Positions 1 through 9,582 of a DNA stretch of 56,553 bases are shown piece by piece. The notes below the pieces were generated by a model. The model was not told where the DNA came from and did not search any database. It saw only the letters and a list, made by a program, of their open reading frames with translations. The DNA comes from an uncultured Flavobacteriales bacterium. GTDB taxonomy: Bacteria > Bacteroidota > Bacteroidia > Flavobacteriales_D > Parvicellaceae. Every line of letters starts with the position of its first letter. Positions within the stretch are counted from its first letter, which is position 1. The position numbers were made by a program, and so were the translations under genes. The DNA is taken from positions 1-56,553 of the forward strand of contig CALSPA010000022.1 in the NCBI GenBank assembly GCA_943788115.1. Direction: 5' to 3'.

Positions 1-619
1 ATAAATTACTAACTCCACCCAACCCTCATTTTCACAATAACATTATCAAAATATTCTACTTTGATTTTATTTTTATGAATAAACCTTAACATTAGCTCAT
101 AATCAGCAGCAGATTTTAAACTCGTATTGTACAAACCATATTTTTGATAACATGTTTTTTTTAACAAAAAAAGTTGGATGTGGAGGCATCCAACCATGCA
201 AAAATGATCCAAATTTATATTTACCAGATTTCCAATATCTTTTAATATGATTTAAATTATTCTGTTGTACATATACTAAATCTGCATAAACACCATCACT
301 GTCCTTTAATGTTTTAATCATATTACTTATAACAGAACTGTTTTCATACACATCATCTGAATTCAATATCCCAATTACGTCTCCTTTAGAAGCCTTAATT
401 CCCTTATTCATGGCATCATATATTCCATTGTCAGGTTCAGATAAAATATATTCGATATCTGATTTATATCTATTAACAATCTCCATTGTTTGATCAGAGG
501 AGTAACCGTCAATTAAGATGTATTCAACATCACTATAATCTTGATTTAAAAACCGATTTTATAGTATCCTCAATTGTTTTAGCACTATTGAAAGAAACAG
601 TAATAATGCTAATTTTCAT
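1..619 (-). pseudogene. GT2 glycosyltransferase, partial, three frameshifts
   Basis: This is a family 2 (GT-A) glycosyltransferase, expected to add a sugar in the cytoplasm during surface-glycan assembly. The start ATG is at 617-619. The N-terminus reads MKISIITVSFNSAKTIEDTI, followed by an NSDD nucleotide-sugar motif and the family segments MPPHPTFF and SAADYELMLRF. The frame is broken three times. There is one extra base in A5 at 548-552, where a stop (TAG) follows. There is one extra base in T8 at 155-162, and one extra C at 18-20. Removing one base at each site restores a continuous family-like protein that runs off the window. The start overlaps the end of the acetyltransferase gene by 11 bases. 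All three indels are in short homopolymers near the window edge, so sequencing error is more likely than decay. Confidence 0.8.
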
Positions 620-1157
620 TTTCGTAGATTCTTTTACGTATAAATTTTGCGGGGTTTCCTTGATATATTGAGAATGATTCTAAATCTTTTGTCGCAATAG
701 ACCCAACAGATAAAATAGCACTTTCATTACAAGTAACTCCTGGACAAACAATAGACTTTGCTCCAATCCAAACACCATCTTTAATGTTAATATTATCTAC
801 AATAAGGTCGAAAGAGTTTCTCTTGTAATTATGATTACCTGTGAACAGGTAAACTCCTTGTGAAATACAGACATTATTTCCAATTGTGATTTTTCCTAAA
901 CTATCCAACCATACTTCTTCGCCTATCCACACATAATTTCCTAATGAAACATTCCAGGGATATTTAATATTTACTTTGGGTTTAATAACTACATGTCTAC
1001 CCACTTTAGCTCCAAATAATTTAAGAATAACAACTTTAATAGAACTAAAAGGAAACCAGTATCTATTAAAAAAAATAAAATTAATGAAATACCATAGTAA
1101 TCTTTTAACAGGATTACCTGGTTTGTACCATTCATTATTAAAAGATTGTAATTTCAT
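609..1157 (-). CDS. WcaF-like colanic acid-type acetyltransferase
   Basis: A 182-residue hexapeptide-repeat (left-handed beta-helix) acyltransferase, resembling the WcaF/putative colanic-acid acetyltransferase group. It would transfer an acetyl group to a sugar of the surface glycan. The N-terminal stretch (KPGNPVKRLLWYFINFIFFN) and the later GVYLFTGNHNY and DGVWIGAKSIVCPGV segments are typical. The HNY histidine is the expected catalytic region. The gene starts directly after the stop of the upstream GT4 gene and overlaps the next GT2 start, so it is translationally coupled inside the minus-strand operon. The acceptor sugar cannot be read from the sequence. Confidence 0.85.
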   Translation of the reverse strand: MKLQSFNNEWYKPGNPVKRLLWYFINFIFFNRYWFPFSSIKVVILKLFGAKVGRHVVIKPKVNIKYPWNVSLGNYVWIGEEVWLDSLGKITIGNNVCISQGVYLFTGNHNYKRNSFDLIVDNINIKDGVWIGAKSIVCPGVTCNESAILSVGSIATKDLESFSIYQGNPAKFIRKRIYENEN

Positions 1158-2297
1158 TTAACTAAAAATTTCCCTGTAATTATCCTTAAAAGTATCTAAA
1201 TCTATTTTCTTTTTAAAATATTCAAAAGCTCCCATCCTATATTTTAAAAACATTTGGTTATTCATATCAATAAAAAATTGAATCTTTTCGATAAATGCAA
1301 CATCATTTAATTCAAGACTAAAACCTGCAAAAGAATCTTCTAATTGCCTCCATGGAGTATGCTCACTAACAATTACAGGACAACCAAAAGAAAGAGACTC
1401 AACAATACTATGACCATAATTTTCGTTAAATGAAGAGCTAATAAAACAATGATGGCTTTTAAAAAGCAAATGAATATCAGAAGGAGACATTTCTCCTAAA
1501 TGTTCAACGGCAACTTTGCCATTAAGCAAATTAATTTCATCTAAACATTTCTCCCAATATACTTCATCTTCAATAGGTCCAGCTATAGTTAATAAAACTT
1601 CTCCTTTAAGGCTATTAAGCAGACCTATTAAAAAATCTATGTTTTTGATAGGAGATATCCTACAAACATAAATAAGCTTTAGAATTCCTTTATTTTTCAT
1701 TAAGAAACTATCTGGAGAATTAAACTGCTTTATAGCCAAGTTTGGTACCACAAATAATTTCAAATTATTTCCAAAATTAGAAATCACTTGTTGCTTTTCA
1801 ATTTCATTAGAAGCAATCCAATTAATATTTTTATAAAAATTAATAGCATTAGCTAAGAAGAGAAACACCTTTTTCTTTAAAGGTTTTATTTCTAATGACT
1901 TTTCTCCTAACATTCCTCTGGGTGAAAGATAAATTATAGGATTAAAAGAACTTAAACACCTTATTGGCAATATAGCAAATGAATAAGAAAAAAGACTGTT
2001 TATATAAACAAAATCAGGATTGATTTCTGTATATAATTTTTTAAAATAAAATCCTTTTAAATTGATTTTAGAAAGGTAAATTATATGATATTTAGATTTT
2101 TCAATCCAATCATTAATAAGAACATTTTCATAAGGAACCTGATCCCCTAAGTCTCTATCACTAGTTACAATGTGAAAATCAAATTCATCAGCTAAATGAT
2201 CAATTAAATTTGAAATTGAACTTATTGGTCCCCCAGCCTTATATCCTGGTAAAAACCAATCAACAAAGATTAATATTTTCTTTTTTCTAAATCTCAA
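1158..2297 (-). CDS. GT4-type glycosyltransferase
   Basis: A 379-residue GT-B glycosyltransferase of the GT4/group 1 type. The N-terminal domain begins KKILIFVDWFLPGYKAGGP, a glycine-rich acceptor-side loop common in this family. The C-terminal domain has the donor-binding segment CRISPIKN and the E-x7-E-type region SSSFNENYGHSIVESLSFG. No ATG is available near the N-terminus. The frame opens with a TTG at 2295-2297, inside the 3' end of asnB (11-base overlap), so the start is probably TTG. It belongs to the same operon as its neighbours. Donor and acceptor are unknown. Confidence 0.83.
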   Translation of the reverse strand: MRFRKKKILIFVDWFLPGYKAGGPISSISNLIDHLADEFDFHIVTSDRDLGDQVPYENVLINDWIEKSKYHIIYLSKINLKGFYFKKLYTEINPDFVYINSLFSYSFAILPIRCLSSFNPIIYLSPRGMLGEKSLEIKPLKKKVFLFLANAINFYKNINWIASNEIEKQQVISNFGNNLKLFVVPNLAIKQFNSPDSFLMKNKGILKLIYVCRISPIKNIDFLIGLLNSLKGEVLLTIAGPIEDEVYWEKCLDEINLLNGKVAVEHLGEMSPSDIHLLFKSHHCFISSSFNENYGHSIVESLSFGCPVIVSEHTPWRQLEDSFAGFSLELNDVAFIEKIQFFIDMNNQMFLKYRMGAFEYFKKKIDLDTFKDNYREIFS

Positions 2298-4155
2298 TTT
2301 TATTTTGATTAAGCCAATTACTTAAAACAACCAAAGACCAAATTTTTGACCAGGATATTTTAGGACTATTACTTTGAAATTTATTATGGATTGAGTCTAT
2401 TTCCTTATTATTAAGGAGATTTATTTTTTTTAGATAATCTAGCTGAGAGATATTAAAATCTTTTAATTCGTTTCTCATCCAATTATTCCAAGGAAGAACA
2501 AATCCCATTTTTGGACGATTTACAACTTCATTAGGGAGCATATTACCAATTGAATTAACTAAAAGATTCTTAGGTGATTTCCCAAACTTATAAATGTCTT
2601 TAACACCATAAACATATTCAACTAATTGAGAGTCAAGCATTGGAACTCTTACTTCCAAAGAATGAGCCATACTCATCTGATCTGTATCTCTTAGTAATAC
2701 ATGCTGCATATAAGTATTCATTTCTAAATAAGAAACCTTACTTAAAAAAGGCATTTTTGAATTCACAAGGTTATCATTACCAAAACTAAAAGGATGTGTC
2801 TTATTTATCTTAGTAAAACCAACTAATCTTTTTAAATCTTTTTCAGTAAATAAATTTCTATAAATTGGATAGTAATATGTTAATTCTAAATATTTTTGAT
2901 TAATTATTTCTGCAATTTTATCAGAAGATATAGATGGCTTTACAGATTTTATAAGTAAACCAATGAATTTTCTAACTCCAGGAGGAAAAGAAAATAGCCA
3001 TTTTTTATCCAACAAATTAAATGCTCTATGAAATATATCATAACCAGCAAACAATTCATCTCCACCTAAACCAGAAAGAGCCATAGAAACTCCTGCAAAT
3101 TTTGCAGCTTTTGCTACAATATAAGAATTTGGACCATCAGCACTTGGATGATCCATTGAAGAGAGAGCATTAGGAATGCCATCTAAAAAGTCATTTGGAG
3201 ATAACTTTATAACCTGATGATCAGTAGAATATATATCTGCAACAATTTGAGCGTATCTAGACTCATCAAACTGTTTATCTTCAAATGAAACACAAAAAGT
3301 TTTAATCTGTTTAGTACTTGCATTTGCTGCTGCAGCAACAACAGCGCTAGAATCAATACCACCACTTAAAAAAGCACCAAATGAAACATCTGAAAACAAT
3401 CGTTTTTGAACAGCTTTATTAAATAAATCTTTAATCTCTATTTGAATTTCTTCTAATGATTGAGAGGAGGATTTAACGCTATATCTTGTTCTAATATCCC
3501 AAAATGAATTAATTGAAAAATCATGTTCATTAACTTGAAGATAACTACCAGATGGTAATAATTTAATGCCTTCTACTATGGTATTTGGACCATGCACTGT
3601 AGAATATTGTAAATAATCTTGGATTGAAGATGAATTCAATTTTCTGTCAACTAAATCACAATTCAACAGGCTTCTAATTTCAGAAGAAAAAATAATTGTA
3701 TTGTTTTTTTCATAATAATACAACGGTTTTATTCCCATTTTATCTCTTGCTAGCAGTAATTGCTTTTGAGACTTATCCCATAACGCAAAAGCAAACATAC
3801 CGTCAAGTTTATCTAAAAAATTTACACCCCATTTTAAATATGCAGCAACTACAACTTCAGTATCAGAATTTGTTATAAAATGATACTCGTTCAACTCCTT
3901 TTTAAGCTCTAAGAAATTATATATTTCTCCATTAAATGAAAGAATAATTCCTTTATTAGCACTTATAAAAGGTTGATGAGATCTAGAATCTAAATCAATT
4001 ATTGAAAGACGAACATGTCCTAAAATAATGTCATTATCACAATAAAGCCCTTGATTATCTGGTCCTCTATGTGCAGAGGATTGATTCATTTTTATAACCT
4101 GACTCTTAGAATCGTTAAGAATTAAATGATTATAAATGCCATTTATCCCGCACAT
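2287..4155 (-). CDS. asnB: asparagine synthase (glutamine-hydrolysing)-like amidotransferase
   Basis: A 622-residue AsnB-type enzyme with an N-terminal class II glutamine amidotransferase domain (Cys2 of MCGINGIYN is the nucleophile; SAHRGPDNQG and SFNGEIYNF follow). The ATP-pyrophosphatase synthetase domain has the SGGIDSSAV P-loop. Within a glycan operon such proteins often amidate uronic-acid sugars rather than make free asparagine. That role is inferred from context only. The start ATG lies 13 bases inside the epimerase gene, and its 3' end overlaps the GT4 gene. A housekeeping asparagine synthetase is the alternative. Confidence 0.87.
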   Translation of the reverse strand: MCGINGIYNHLILNDSKSQVIKMNQSSAHRGPDNQGLYCDNDIILGHVRLSIIDLDSRSHQPFISANKGIILSFNGEIYNFLELKKELNEYHFITNSDTEVVVAAYLKWGVNFLDKLDGMFAFALWDKSQKQLLLARDKMGIKPLYYYEKNNTIIFSSEIRSLLNCDLVDRKLNSSSIQDYLQYSTVHGPNTIVEGIKLLPSGSYLQVNEHDFSINSFWDIRTRYSVKSSSQSLEEIQIEIKDLFNKAVQKRLFSDVSFGAFLSGGIDSSAVVAAAANASTKQIKTFCVSFEDKQFDESRYAQIVADIYSTDHQVIKLSPNDFLDGIPNALSSMDHPSADGPNSYIVAKAAKFAGVSMALSGLGGDELFAGYDIFHRAFNLLDKKWLFSFPPGVRKFIGLLIKSVKPSISSDKIAEIINQKYLELTYYYPIYRNLFTEKDLKRLVGFTKINKTHPFSFGNDNLVNSKMPFLSKVSYLEMNTYMQHVLLRDTDQMSMAHSLEVRVPMLDSQLVEYVYGVKDIYKFGKSPKNLLVNSIGNMLPNEVVNRPKMGFVLPWNNWMRNELKDFNISQLDYLKKINLLNNKEIDSIHNKFQSNSPKISWSKIWSLVVLSNWLNQNKIEI

Positions 4156-5090
4156 TGATTAATGAAATCTTTATCGTTAAGCATTAAATCAATGCCTTCT
4201 TCGATGGTAATTAAATCTTTACCCAGAACAGCTTTCATTTTAGAGTTATCTGGCATTCTTCTTCTCATATCACCTTCTTTCAAGGCAGGTAAATGAACAA
4301 TTTGAGAAGACGAGTGAGTTTTTGCAATTACTAGTTTAGCTAATTCAAGAATAGTCATTTCCTGAGCTCCACCTATATTTATAACATCATTGAGTATTAA
4401 ATTTTCTTCAAAAATTTTAACACATGTACCAACATTATCAGAAACAAAGCAAAATGTTCTAGTTTGTAAACCATCTCCATATATGGTTATGTCTTCGTTT
4501 TTAAGTGCTTTTGTAATGAACCTAGAAACAACAAAATCTTGACTTTGATTTGGGCCATAAGTATTGAAAAATCTAAAAATAGTAAATGGTAATCCGAAAG
4601 ATTTAAAAAAAGATCTAAAATAGGACTCACCAACATTTTTAACTACTGCATATGGAACTCTAGAGTTCAAAGGAGTTGTTTCTTCGTGCTGAGGCAATTC
4701 AACTGGTTCTCCATATACTTCAGATGAAGAAGAGAAGAACACTCTTTTAACAGAGCTATTCTTTGAAAGCTGAAGAACATTTCTTATCCCTTCAATATCA
4801 TTTAAAACCATAATAGGATTGTCTTGAGTTCGTTTAACACCAACTACTGCAGCATAATGAAAAACAAAATCAAACTTATTGACCAACATGATTTCAGAAA
4901 TCTCTTTGTATTTATTCACATCACAATAAACAAATTCCCAATTTGAAAATTTATCTGAGGGGAGTTTTTCTTTTGATCCCGTAGATAAATCATCCACAAT
5001 TACTACATAATAGTTTTGATTCTCAACCAATTTTCGAGCTAAAGCTCCACCAACATTTCCAGCACCACCAGTAACAAGTATTTTAATCAT
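4143..5090 (-). CDS. NAD-dependent NDP-sugar epimerase/dehydratase
   Basis: A 315-residue extended short-chain dehydrogenase. The Rossmann motif TGGAGNVGG is at about residues 7-15. SSSSEVYGEP carries the catalytic serine region, and YAVVK (a variant YxxxK) the catalytic tyrosine and lysine. FRFFNTYGP and a sugar-binding C-terminal lobe follow. It probably epimerises or modifies a nucleotide sugar for the glycan made by this operon. UDP-glucose 4-epimerase, 4,6-dehydratase and UDP-xylose synthase-like activities cannot be separated by eye. It overlaps both neighbours by 8-13 bases, so co-translation is likely. Confidence 0.85.
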   Translation of the reverse strand: MIKILVTGGAGNVGGALARKLVENQNYYVVIVDDLSTGSKEKLPSDKFSNWEFVYCDVNKYKEISEIMLVNKFDFVFHYAAVVGVKRTQDNPIMVLNDIEGIRNVLQLSKNSSVKRVFFSSSSEVYGEPVELPQHEETTPLNSRVPYAVVKNVGESYFRSFFKSFGLPFTIFRFFNTYGPNQSQDFVVSRFITKALKNEDITIYGDGLQTRTFCFVSDNVGTCVKIFEENLILNDVINIGGAQEMTILELAKLVIAKTHSSSQIVHLPALKEGDMRRRMPDNSKMKAVLGKDLITIEEGIDLMLNDKDFINQCAG

Positions 5091-6138
5091 TTTTCAAAGC
5101 TTTTAATAGAATTTTATTTAAAGTAAAACTCCATGAATTTAAATCATATGATTTTGATAATTCATGACTTAACTTCCCAAATTCAATAAGTTTATTTTGA
5201 GGAGTTTCTGCAATTTTAATCATTTTATCTAGTAAATCATTAGAATTTTTAGCTTTAAAAATAAATCCATTTTCTCCATTTCTTAAAAATGAACAAGTTG
5301 CACCAACTTTATCGCTTAAAATTAGTGGGAAACCAGCAGCTGAAAACTCTTGAACAGCAACCCCCCAATGATCATAATGAGATGGCATAATAAAAACGCC
5401 CTTAAATTTCACAAAACAATCAAGTTCAGATTGTTGCAAAAACCCATGATGAAAAACTTTAGGGTGAATTATCTTTTTTTCAAATAAATCACCCGTACCA
5501 ATACAATGTAACTCCCATTCAGGATATTTTTCTGAAAACAATTCAAAAGCATCCCATAATTCTTCAACTCCTTTCAAACCTAAATATCTACCTACATATA
5601 AAAATCTTTTAGGAATTATTTTAGAAGGTTCATTTAGATGAAATTTACTGAAAAACCCTAAATCAGTAGCATAAAATCCTTTATAAATTGAATCTAATTT
5701 AAACCCCAATTTTAAACCATATTTTAGATGTATATTACCAGGAACCCAGCAAGAATTAAAATAATTAACATATCTTTTTCTAAAAAAAAAAGACCCAATT
5801 ATTTGTTTTAGAGTTCCTTCCCAATAGTTATCAAAAAGCAAAACTGTATTTAAGGTTTTATAATTCTTTTTTACCAACGAAAAATAATCTTTATCAAACC
5901 ACCCACTAATTAAAAGTAAATCTGGGTTTAGGTTTGTAATTAGATTTGTTAAATCAATATCATTTTTTATGTATGTTGAAATTTTTGAAGAATATTCAAA
6001 TTTAAAGGGAGCTTCTTTATTTACAGGCCAATGTACAACATGAATTTTTTTATCAGTATTATTTTCTGCAAAATGATTAAGGCATTTAATTGAATAATCA
6101 CTTAATTCTGAATACAAAAAAATTATTTCACTGTTCAT
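5083..6138 (-). CDS. GT4-type glycosyltransferase
   Basis: A 351-residue GT-B glycosyltransferase. The C-terminal half carries the recognisable donor-binding pattern: YVGRYLGLKGVEELWDAF, then HHGFLQQSEL, then PSHYDHWGVAVQEFSAAGFP (E-x7-E-like). The N-terminal half is divergent, as usual for the acceptor domain. The gene overlaps the Wzy-like gene upstream by 11 bases and the epimerase downstream by 8 bases. It is presumably cytoplasmic or membrane-associated. The sugar transferred is unknown. Confidence 0.82.
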   Translation of the reverse strand: MNSEIIFLYSELSDYSIKCLNHFAENNTDKKIHVVHWPVNKEAPFKFEYSSKISTYIKNDIDLTNLITNLNPDLLLISGWFDKDYFSLVKKNYKTLNTVLLFDNYWEGTLKQIIGSFFFRKRYVNYFNSCWVPGNIHLKYGLKLGFKLDSIYKGFYATDLGFFSKFHLNEPSKIIPKRFLYVGRYLGLKGVEELWDAFELFSEKYPEWELHCIGTGDLFEKKIIHPKVFHHGFLQQSELDCFVKFKGVFIMPSHYDHWGVAVQEFSAAGFPLILSDKVGATCSFLRNGENGFIFKAKNSNDLLDKMIKIAETPQNKLIEFGKLSHELSKSYDLNSWSFTLNKILLKALKND

Positions 6139-7417
6139 CTTCAGAATTGTTTAATGAAATCAACTTTCGATTGTAACTAACATAGTTATAATAATATAAA
6201 AGAAATAATAAAGGCAATCCATTTAACATATAATTACCCTGTCTAATCAAAGAAAGTATAATTAAAACAAAAATTCCCTGACTAATTATTTTATACTTAA
6301 CTAAATCTGAATAATCTGTTCTCCATATAAAACATTTAAAAGTGAAAAAAACAACAAAGAAAACTCCAAGGATACCCGTTTCAGTGCATAATCTAATTAA
6401 TAGCGAGTTGCCATCTTTCTTATTAAAGGCAAAATCATATTGTATTACTTTCCCTGTTAATGTATATTTATTAAACGCAGTTTCATGAGAACCTAAACCA
6501 GTACCAAATAAAGGGTGCTTTAATAAATTTTCTTTGGCAATGTGTAAATTATTGTATAATACAAAACTTGAATTATTAGTGTTTTTCAAACTAAAATCTT
6601 GATTAATCCACAAACCTATGGCCGAATCAAATCTAGATTTAAAGTCTCCAACATATTTATACGTAAGTGAGAAAGAGATATAGAAAATAAAAACTCCGAA
6701 AATCAAATATCGGAATCTAAAGCTTTGAGTATTTAACAAAACAGCAATCAACAACCCAAAAAAACCAATAGATGATGAGGTTAATATTGTTATTAAAATA
6801 ACTATTAATGACTGGTTTTTATTTAAGATAAAATTTTTCTTGTGTAATAAATTTCTAACTGAAACATAAACAGCTGGAGAAAGAACAATTGCTAATTGAG
6901 CTGGCTCAGAAAGAATAGAATTAACCCTAAACCCAATTAACCCACCTTCAACAAGCCCCCATTTGTTAAAAATCCATGAAAAATCATAACCCTGCTTAAA
7001 ACCAATTAAATACGAAATAATTTGAAGCACACCAACTACGGAAATCCAGTAAGAAAATTTTATATAAAGTGAAAATATTTTATTAACATCAAATTTATAT
7101 TCCATGAATATATAATAATAGAATAAAAAGGTTAAGACTAATCCACCTAGAACTTTTATAAAAGTGAATGAATCACACCCACCTAAAAGAACATGAAATA
7201 AACCAACAAATAAAGGCACCGAGAAAAGTTGAATAACAATTTTTGGAAATCCATATTTCAAAATAAAAAAAGGAACCAAACTGATTATAAATAGGTAATG
7301 GAAATAAAACTCAAATGGACTCTTAAAGAAAACATACGAAGAAGAAAATAAACAAATAAATAATATTGAATTAAAAGAATTAATTTCTCTAAAAATATTA
7401 TCATATAATCTCCTCAA
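6128..7417 (-). CDS. O-antigen polymerase/ligase-like membrane protein (Wzy/WaaL type)
   Basis: A 429-residue polytopic membrane protein with roughly ten or more hydrophobic helices. It has a large periplasmic-type loop near residues 250-320, containing HPLFGTGLGSHETAFNKY, and a following GNSLLIRLCTETGILG segment. This H-x-FGxG / E-x-G-xxG layout is the usual sign of O-antigen polymerases and ligases. It would polymerise or ligate lipid-linked repeat units at the outer face of the inner membrane, partnering the Wzx-type flippase at 15925-17343. No ATG lies near the N-terminus. TTG at 7415-7417 is the likely start, eleven bases after the preceding GT4 gene. Confidence 0.8.
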   Translation of the reverse strand: MRRLYDNIFREINSFNSILFICLFSSSYVFFKSPFEFYFHYLFIISLVPFFILKYGFPKIVIQLFSVPLFVGLFHVLLGGCDSFTFIKVLGGLVLTFLFYYYIFMEYKFDVNKIFSLYIKFSYWISVVGVLQIISYLIGFKQGYDFSWIFNKWGLVEGGLIGFRVNSILSEPAQLAIVLSPAVYVSVRNLLHKKNFILNKNQSLIVILITILTSSSIGFFGLLIAVLLNTQSFRFRYLIFGVFIFYISFSLTYKYVGDFKSRFDSAIGLWINQDFSLKNTNNSSFVLYNNLHIAKENLLKHPLFGTGLGSHETAFNKYTLTGKVIQYDFAFNKKDGNSLLIRLCTETGILGVFFVVFFTFKCFIWRTDYSDLVKYKIISQGIFVLIILSLIRQGNYMLNGLPLLFLLYYYNYVSYNRKLISLNNSEDEQ

Positions 7418-7428
7418 ATCTAAAATAT

Positions 7429-8589
7429 TTATTTATTTGAAACCTTATTACTAAGTTCTTTAACAAGATTTTCAATAATATTAGACCATAAAAAATTTCT
7501 TTTTATTGAAATTATAGACTTTTCTTTCATTTCTATTAATTCTATATCTCTCATTTCAATAAATTTAATTAATCCCTTTTTAATCGAATTTGCATCAACT
7601 TGATTCAATAAAATTCCATTTTCGTTATTAACCATTAAAGATACAGCACCAACATTAGTAGCTAAAATTGCTAATCCAAAAGCCATTGCCTCAAGAATGA
7701 CATTTGGCATACCTTCAGAGAAAGAGGGTAAAACAAGAACATCTGCATTAGATAAGTATTCTTTTAATAGTTCATCATTATTTACATATCCTTCGTAGGT
7801 GACATTGTTAGATTTTATTCTATTTTTTTCAGGGAAAGGACCAATAAAAGAAAAATGAAAACAATAATCCTTCAGTTCTGAAATTGCTTGATTTAGTTCT
7901 TTTATTCCTTTAACTAAATCATATCTACCAATAAAAACAAATCTAATTGGATTACTAACTGACTTAACCGAATCTTCTTTCAACCATTCTTCTTCAATAC
8001 CAGTGGGTATTTCAATGATTTTATTTTTATTTACACCAGTATTTTCAATTGTATTTGTAACAAAACCTCCATATGAAAATACAAAATCTGAATATTTCAT
8101 GTTGAAAACAACAGGCTTTCTAAAAAGGAATTGAGATAATCTTGATTTCCCCCCTTTAATAGGTAAAAACATATTCATACCATGAAAATTAATTCCAATT
8201 GGTGGTGTTTTTAAATTATTCTTTTTTTCTTGTAATAATTTCCAACCTGAAAATCCTTTAATATAAATAAAATCATAATCATTGATTTCAGATTTGATTT
8301 CATCATAAATTTCCTCAGAATATCTAAAGGAATCTCTTATATAATGTCCGGGTATTTTTTTTGATTCAGGAAATTGAAATCCTACAATTTTATGTAGGTT
8401 ATTAGATCCATTAAACAATACTTTATTCACATCATTCGATGAAGGAATTTCGCATCCATTATTAACACAATGATAAAGTGATACTTTACATCCATTAAGG
8501 GTTAAGTATTTTGCTAAAAATGTAGAATGCTTTTGCATTCCCCCAAGAACAAAAGGCATAATGCCATCAGTTAAAAGAGCTATTTTCAC
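7429..8589 (-). CDS. GT4-type glycosyltransferase
   Basis: A 386-residue GT-B enzyme of the GT4 family. The N-terminus MKIALLTDGIMPFVLGGMQK has the family GG loop. The donor domain includes FVFIGRYDLVKGIKEL and ADVLVLPSFSEGMPNVILEA, with both conserved glutamates. The start codon is GTG at 8587-8589 and overlaps the TGA of the preceding GT2 gene (GTGA), indicating translational coupling. Its specific sugar is unknown. Confidence 0.85.
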   Translation of the reverse strand: MKIALLTDGIMPFVLGGMQKHSTFLAKYLTLNGCKVSLYHCVNNGCEIPSSNDVNKVLFNGSNNLHKIVGFQFPESKKIPGHYIRDSFRYSEEIYDEIKSEINDYDFIYIKGFSGWKLLQEKKNNLKTPPIGINFHGMNMFLPIKGGKSRLSQFLFRKPVVFNMKYSDFVFSYGGFVTNTIENTGVNKNKIIEIPTGIEEEWLKEDSVKSVSNPIRFVFIGRYDLVKGIKELNQAISELKDYCFHFSFIGPFPEKNRIKSNNVTYEGYVNNDELLKEYLSNADVLVLPSFSEGMPNVILEAMAFGLAILATNVGAVSLMVNNENGILLNQVDANSIKKGLIKFIEMRDIELIEMKEKSIISIKRNFLWSNIIENLVKELSNKVSNK

Positions 8590-9560
8590 GATATAAACAA
8601 CATTTTGAATAAATAATTAATTCCCTTTATTCTTATTTTGAACTTATTTAAAAATAAATAAATTGTGACTAAAAGATTATCTTTTTTTGAATAAATTAAG
8701 TTTGATGATTTTTTTATAAAAATTTCAATTAAAACAAATTTCTGTTTCTTATCAATCTTTTTTAAAACAAATGCAAGACAAATTTGAGAAAGAATCACAA
8801 AAAAAGTTCCTTTTAAATATTTAGTCATTTGTTTCTGATTTAAATCTTGTAAAAGTTCCAAAAACTTATCAATGTAAATTATTGAGCCATCTATTTTCCT
8901 TTCTAAATAAGAATAATAATCTATTGAAAACCTTTTTTCATCTATCCTATAATGACAGTCTGGAGACAAAGTTGAATATATCTTGTATTTGAAATTAAAT
9001 AATAAAGCTCTGGTGTGTAATTCAACATCTTGCAATCTACAGAAATCTACATCAAAACCACTTAAATTAATCAACGAATCTTTTTCCCATAGAACCATCA
9101 TTGTTTGCCATGGTAAATCATGAGAAAGAAACCTAATGAGATGATTTCCTTCAAAATGATTCCATATATAATTAGAATCACCAATTTTATTATAAAAAGT
9201 AGCCATTGGATAAACGTAAAAATCTAAACCTTCTTTCACATCTATGGCATCTAACCTGTTTTTTAAGCAAAAGTTAGAAAGAACATCATCAGAATCTAAA
9301 AAAAGAACATATTTACCTTTAGCCTTTTCAAGACCTAAATTCCTACATACTGATCCGCCTTTCTGGTTTGTACAGTTTTTATAAGAAAAGATATTATCAA
9401 ATTTATCTACGTATGTCTGAATTACATCCCATGAATTATCAGTAGATAAATCATCAACAACAATTAACTCCCAATCTTTGAAAGATTGATTAATAACTGA
9501 ATCAATTGAATAAGAAACATAATTAGCATTATTATAATTCGGAATAATAACTGAAATCAT
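8586..9560 (-). CDS. GT2 glycosyltransferase
   Basis: A 324-residue family 2 glycosyltransferase. MISVIIPNYNNANYVSYSID opens the GT-A domain. VVDDLSTDNSWD binds the nucleotide, and LFLDSDDVLS holds the DxD metal-binding motif. About residues 1-220 form the catalytic domain. The C-terminal hundred residues are lysine-rich and may associate with the membrane. The start ATG is clear, and the gene follows a 293-base gap, the longest in the glycan region. It may therefore have its own promoter, although I found no convincing -7 box. Confidence 0.84.
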   Translation of the reverse strand: MISVIIPNYNNANYVSYSIDSVINQSFKDWELIVVDDLSTDNSWDVIQTYVDKFDNIFSYKNCTNQKGGSVCRNLGLEKAKGKYVLFLDSDDVLSNFCLKNRLDAIDVKEGLDFYVYPMATFYNKIGDSNYIWNHFEGNHLIRFLSHDLPWQTMMVLWEKDSLINLSGFDVDFCRLQDVELHTRALLFNFKYKIYSTLSPDCHYRIDEKRFSIDYYSYLERKIDGSIIYIDKFLELLQDLNQKQMTKYLKGTFFVILSQICLAFVLKKIDKKQKFVLIEIFIKKSSNLIYSKKDNLLVTIYLFLNKFKIRIKGINYLFKMLFIS

Positions 9561-9582
9561 ATTATTTAAAAAACTTTAACTA

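Noticed and set aside
1..619. Programmed frameshifting or true pseudogene in the left-end GT2 gene
   Set aside because: Three separate one-base breaks in homopolymers, all at the window edge, fit sequence error better.
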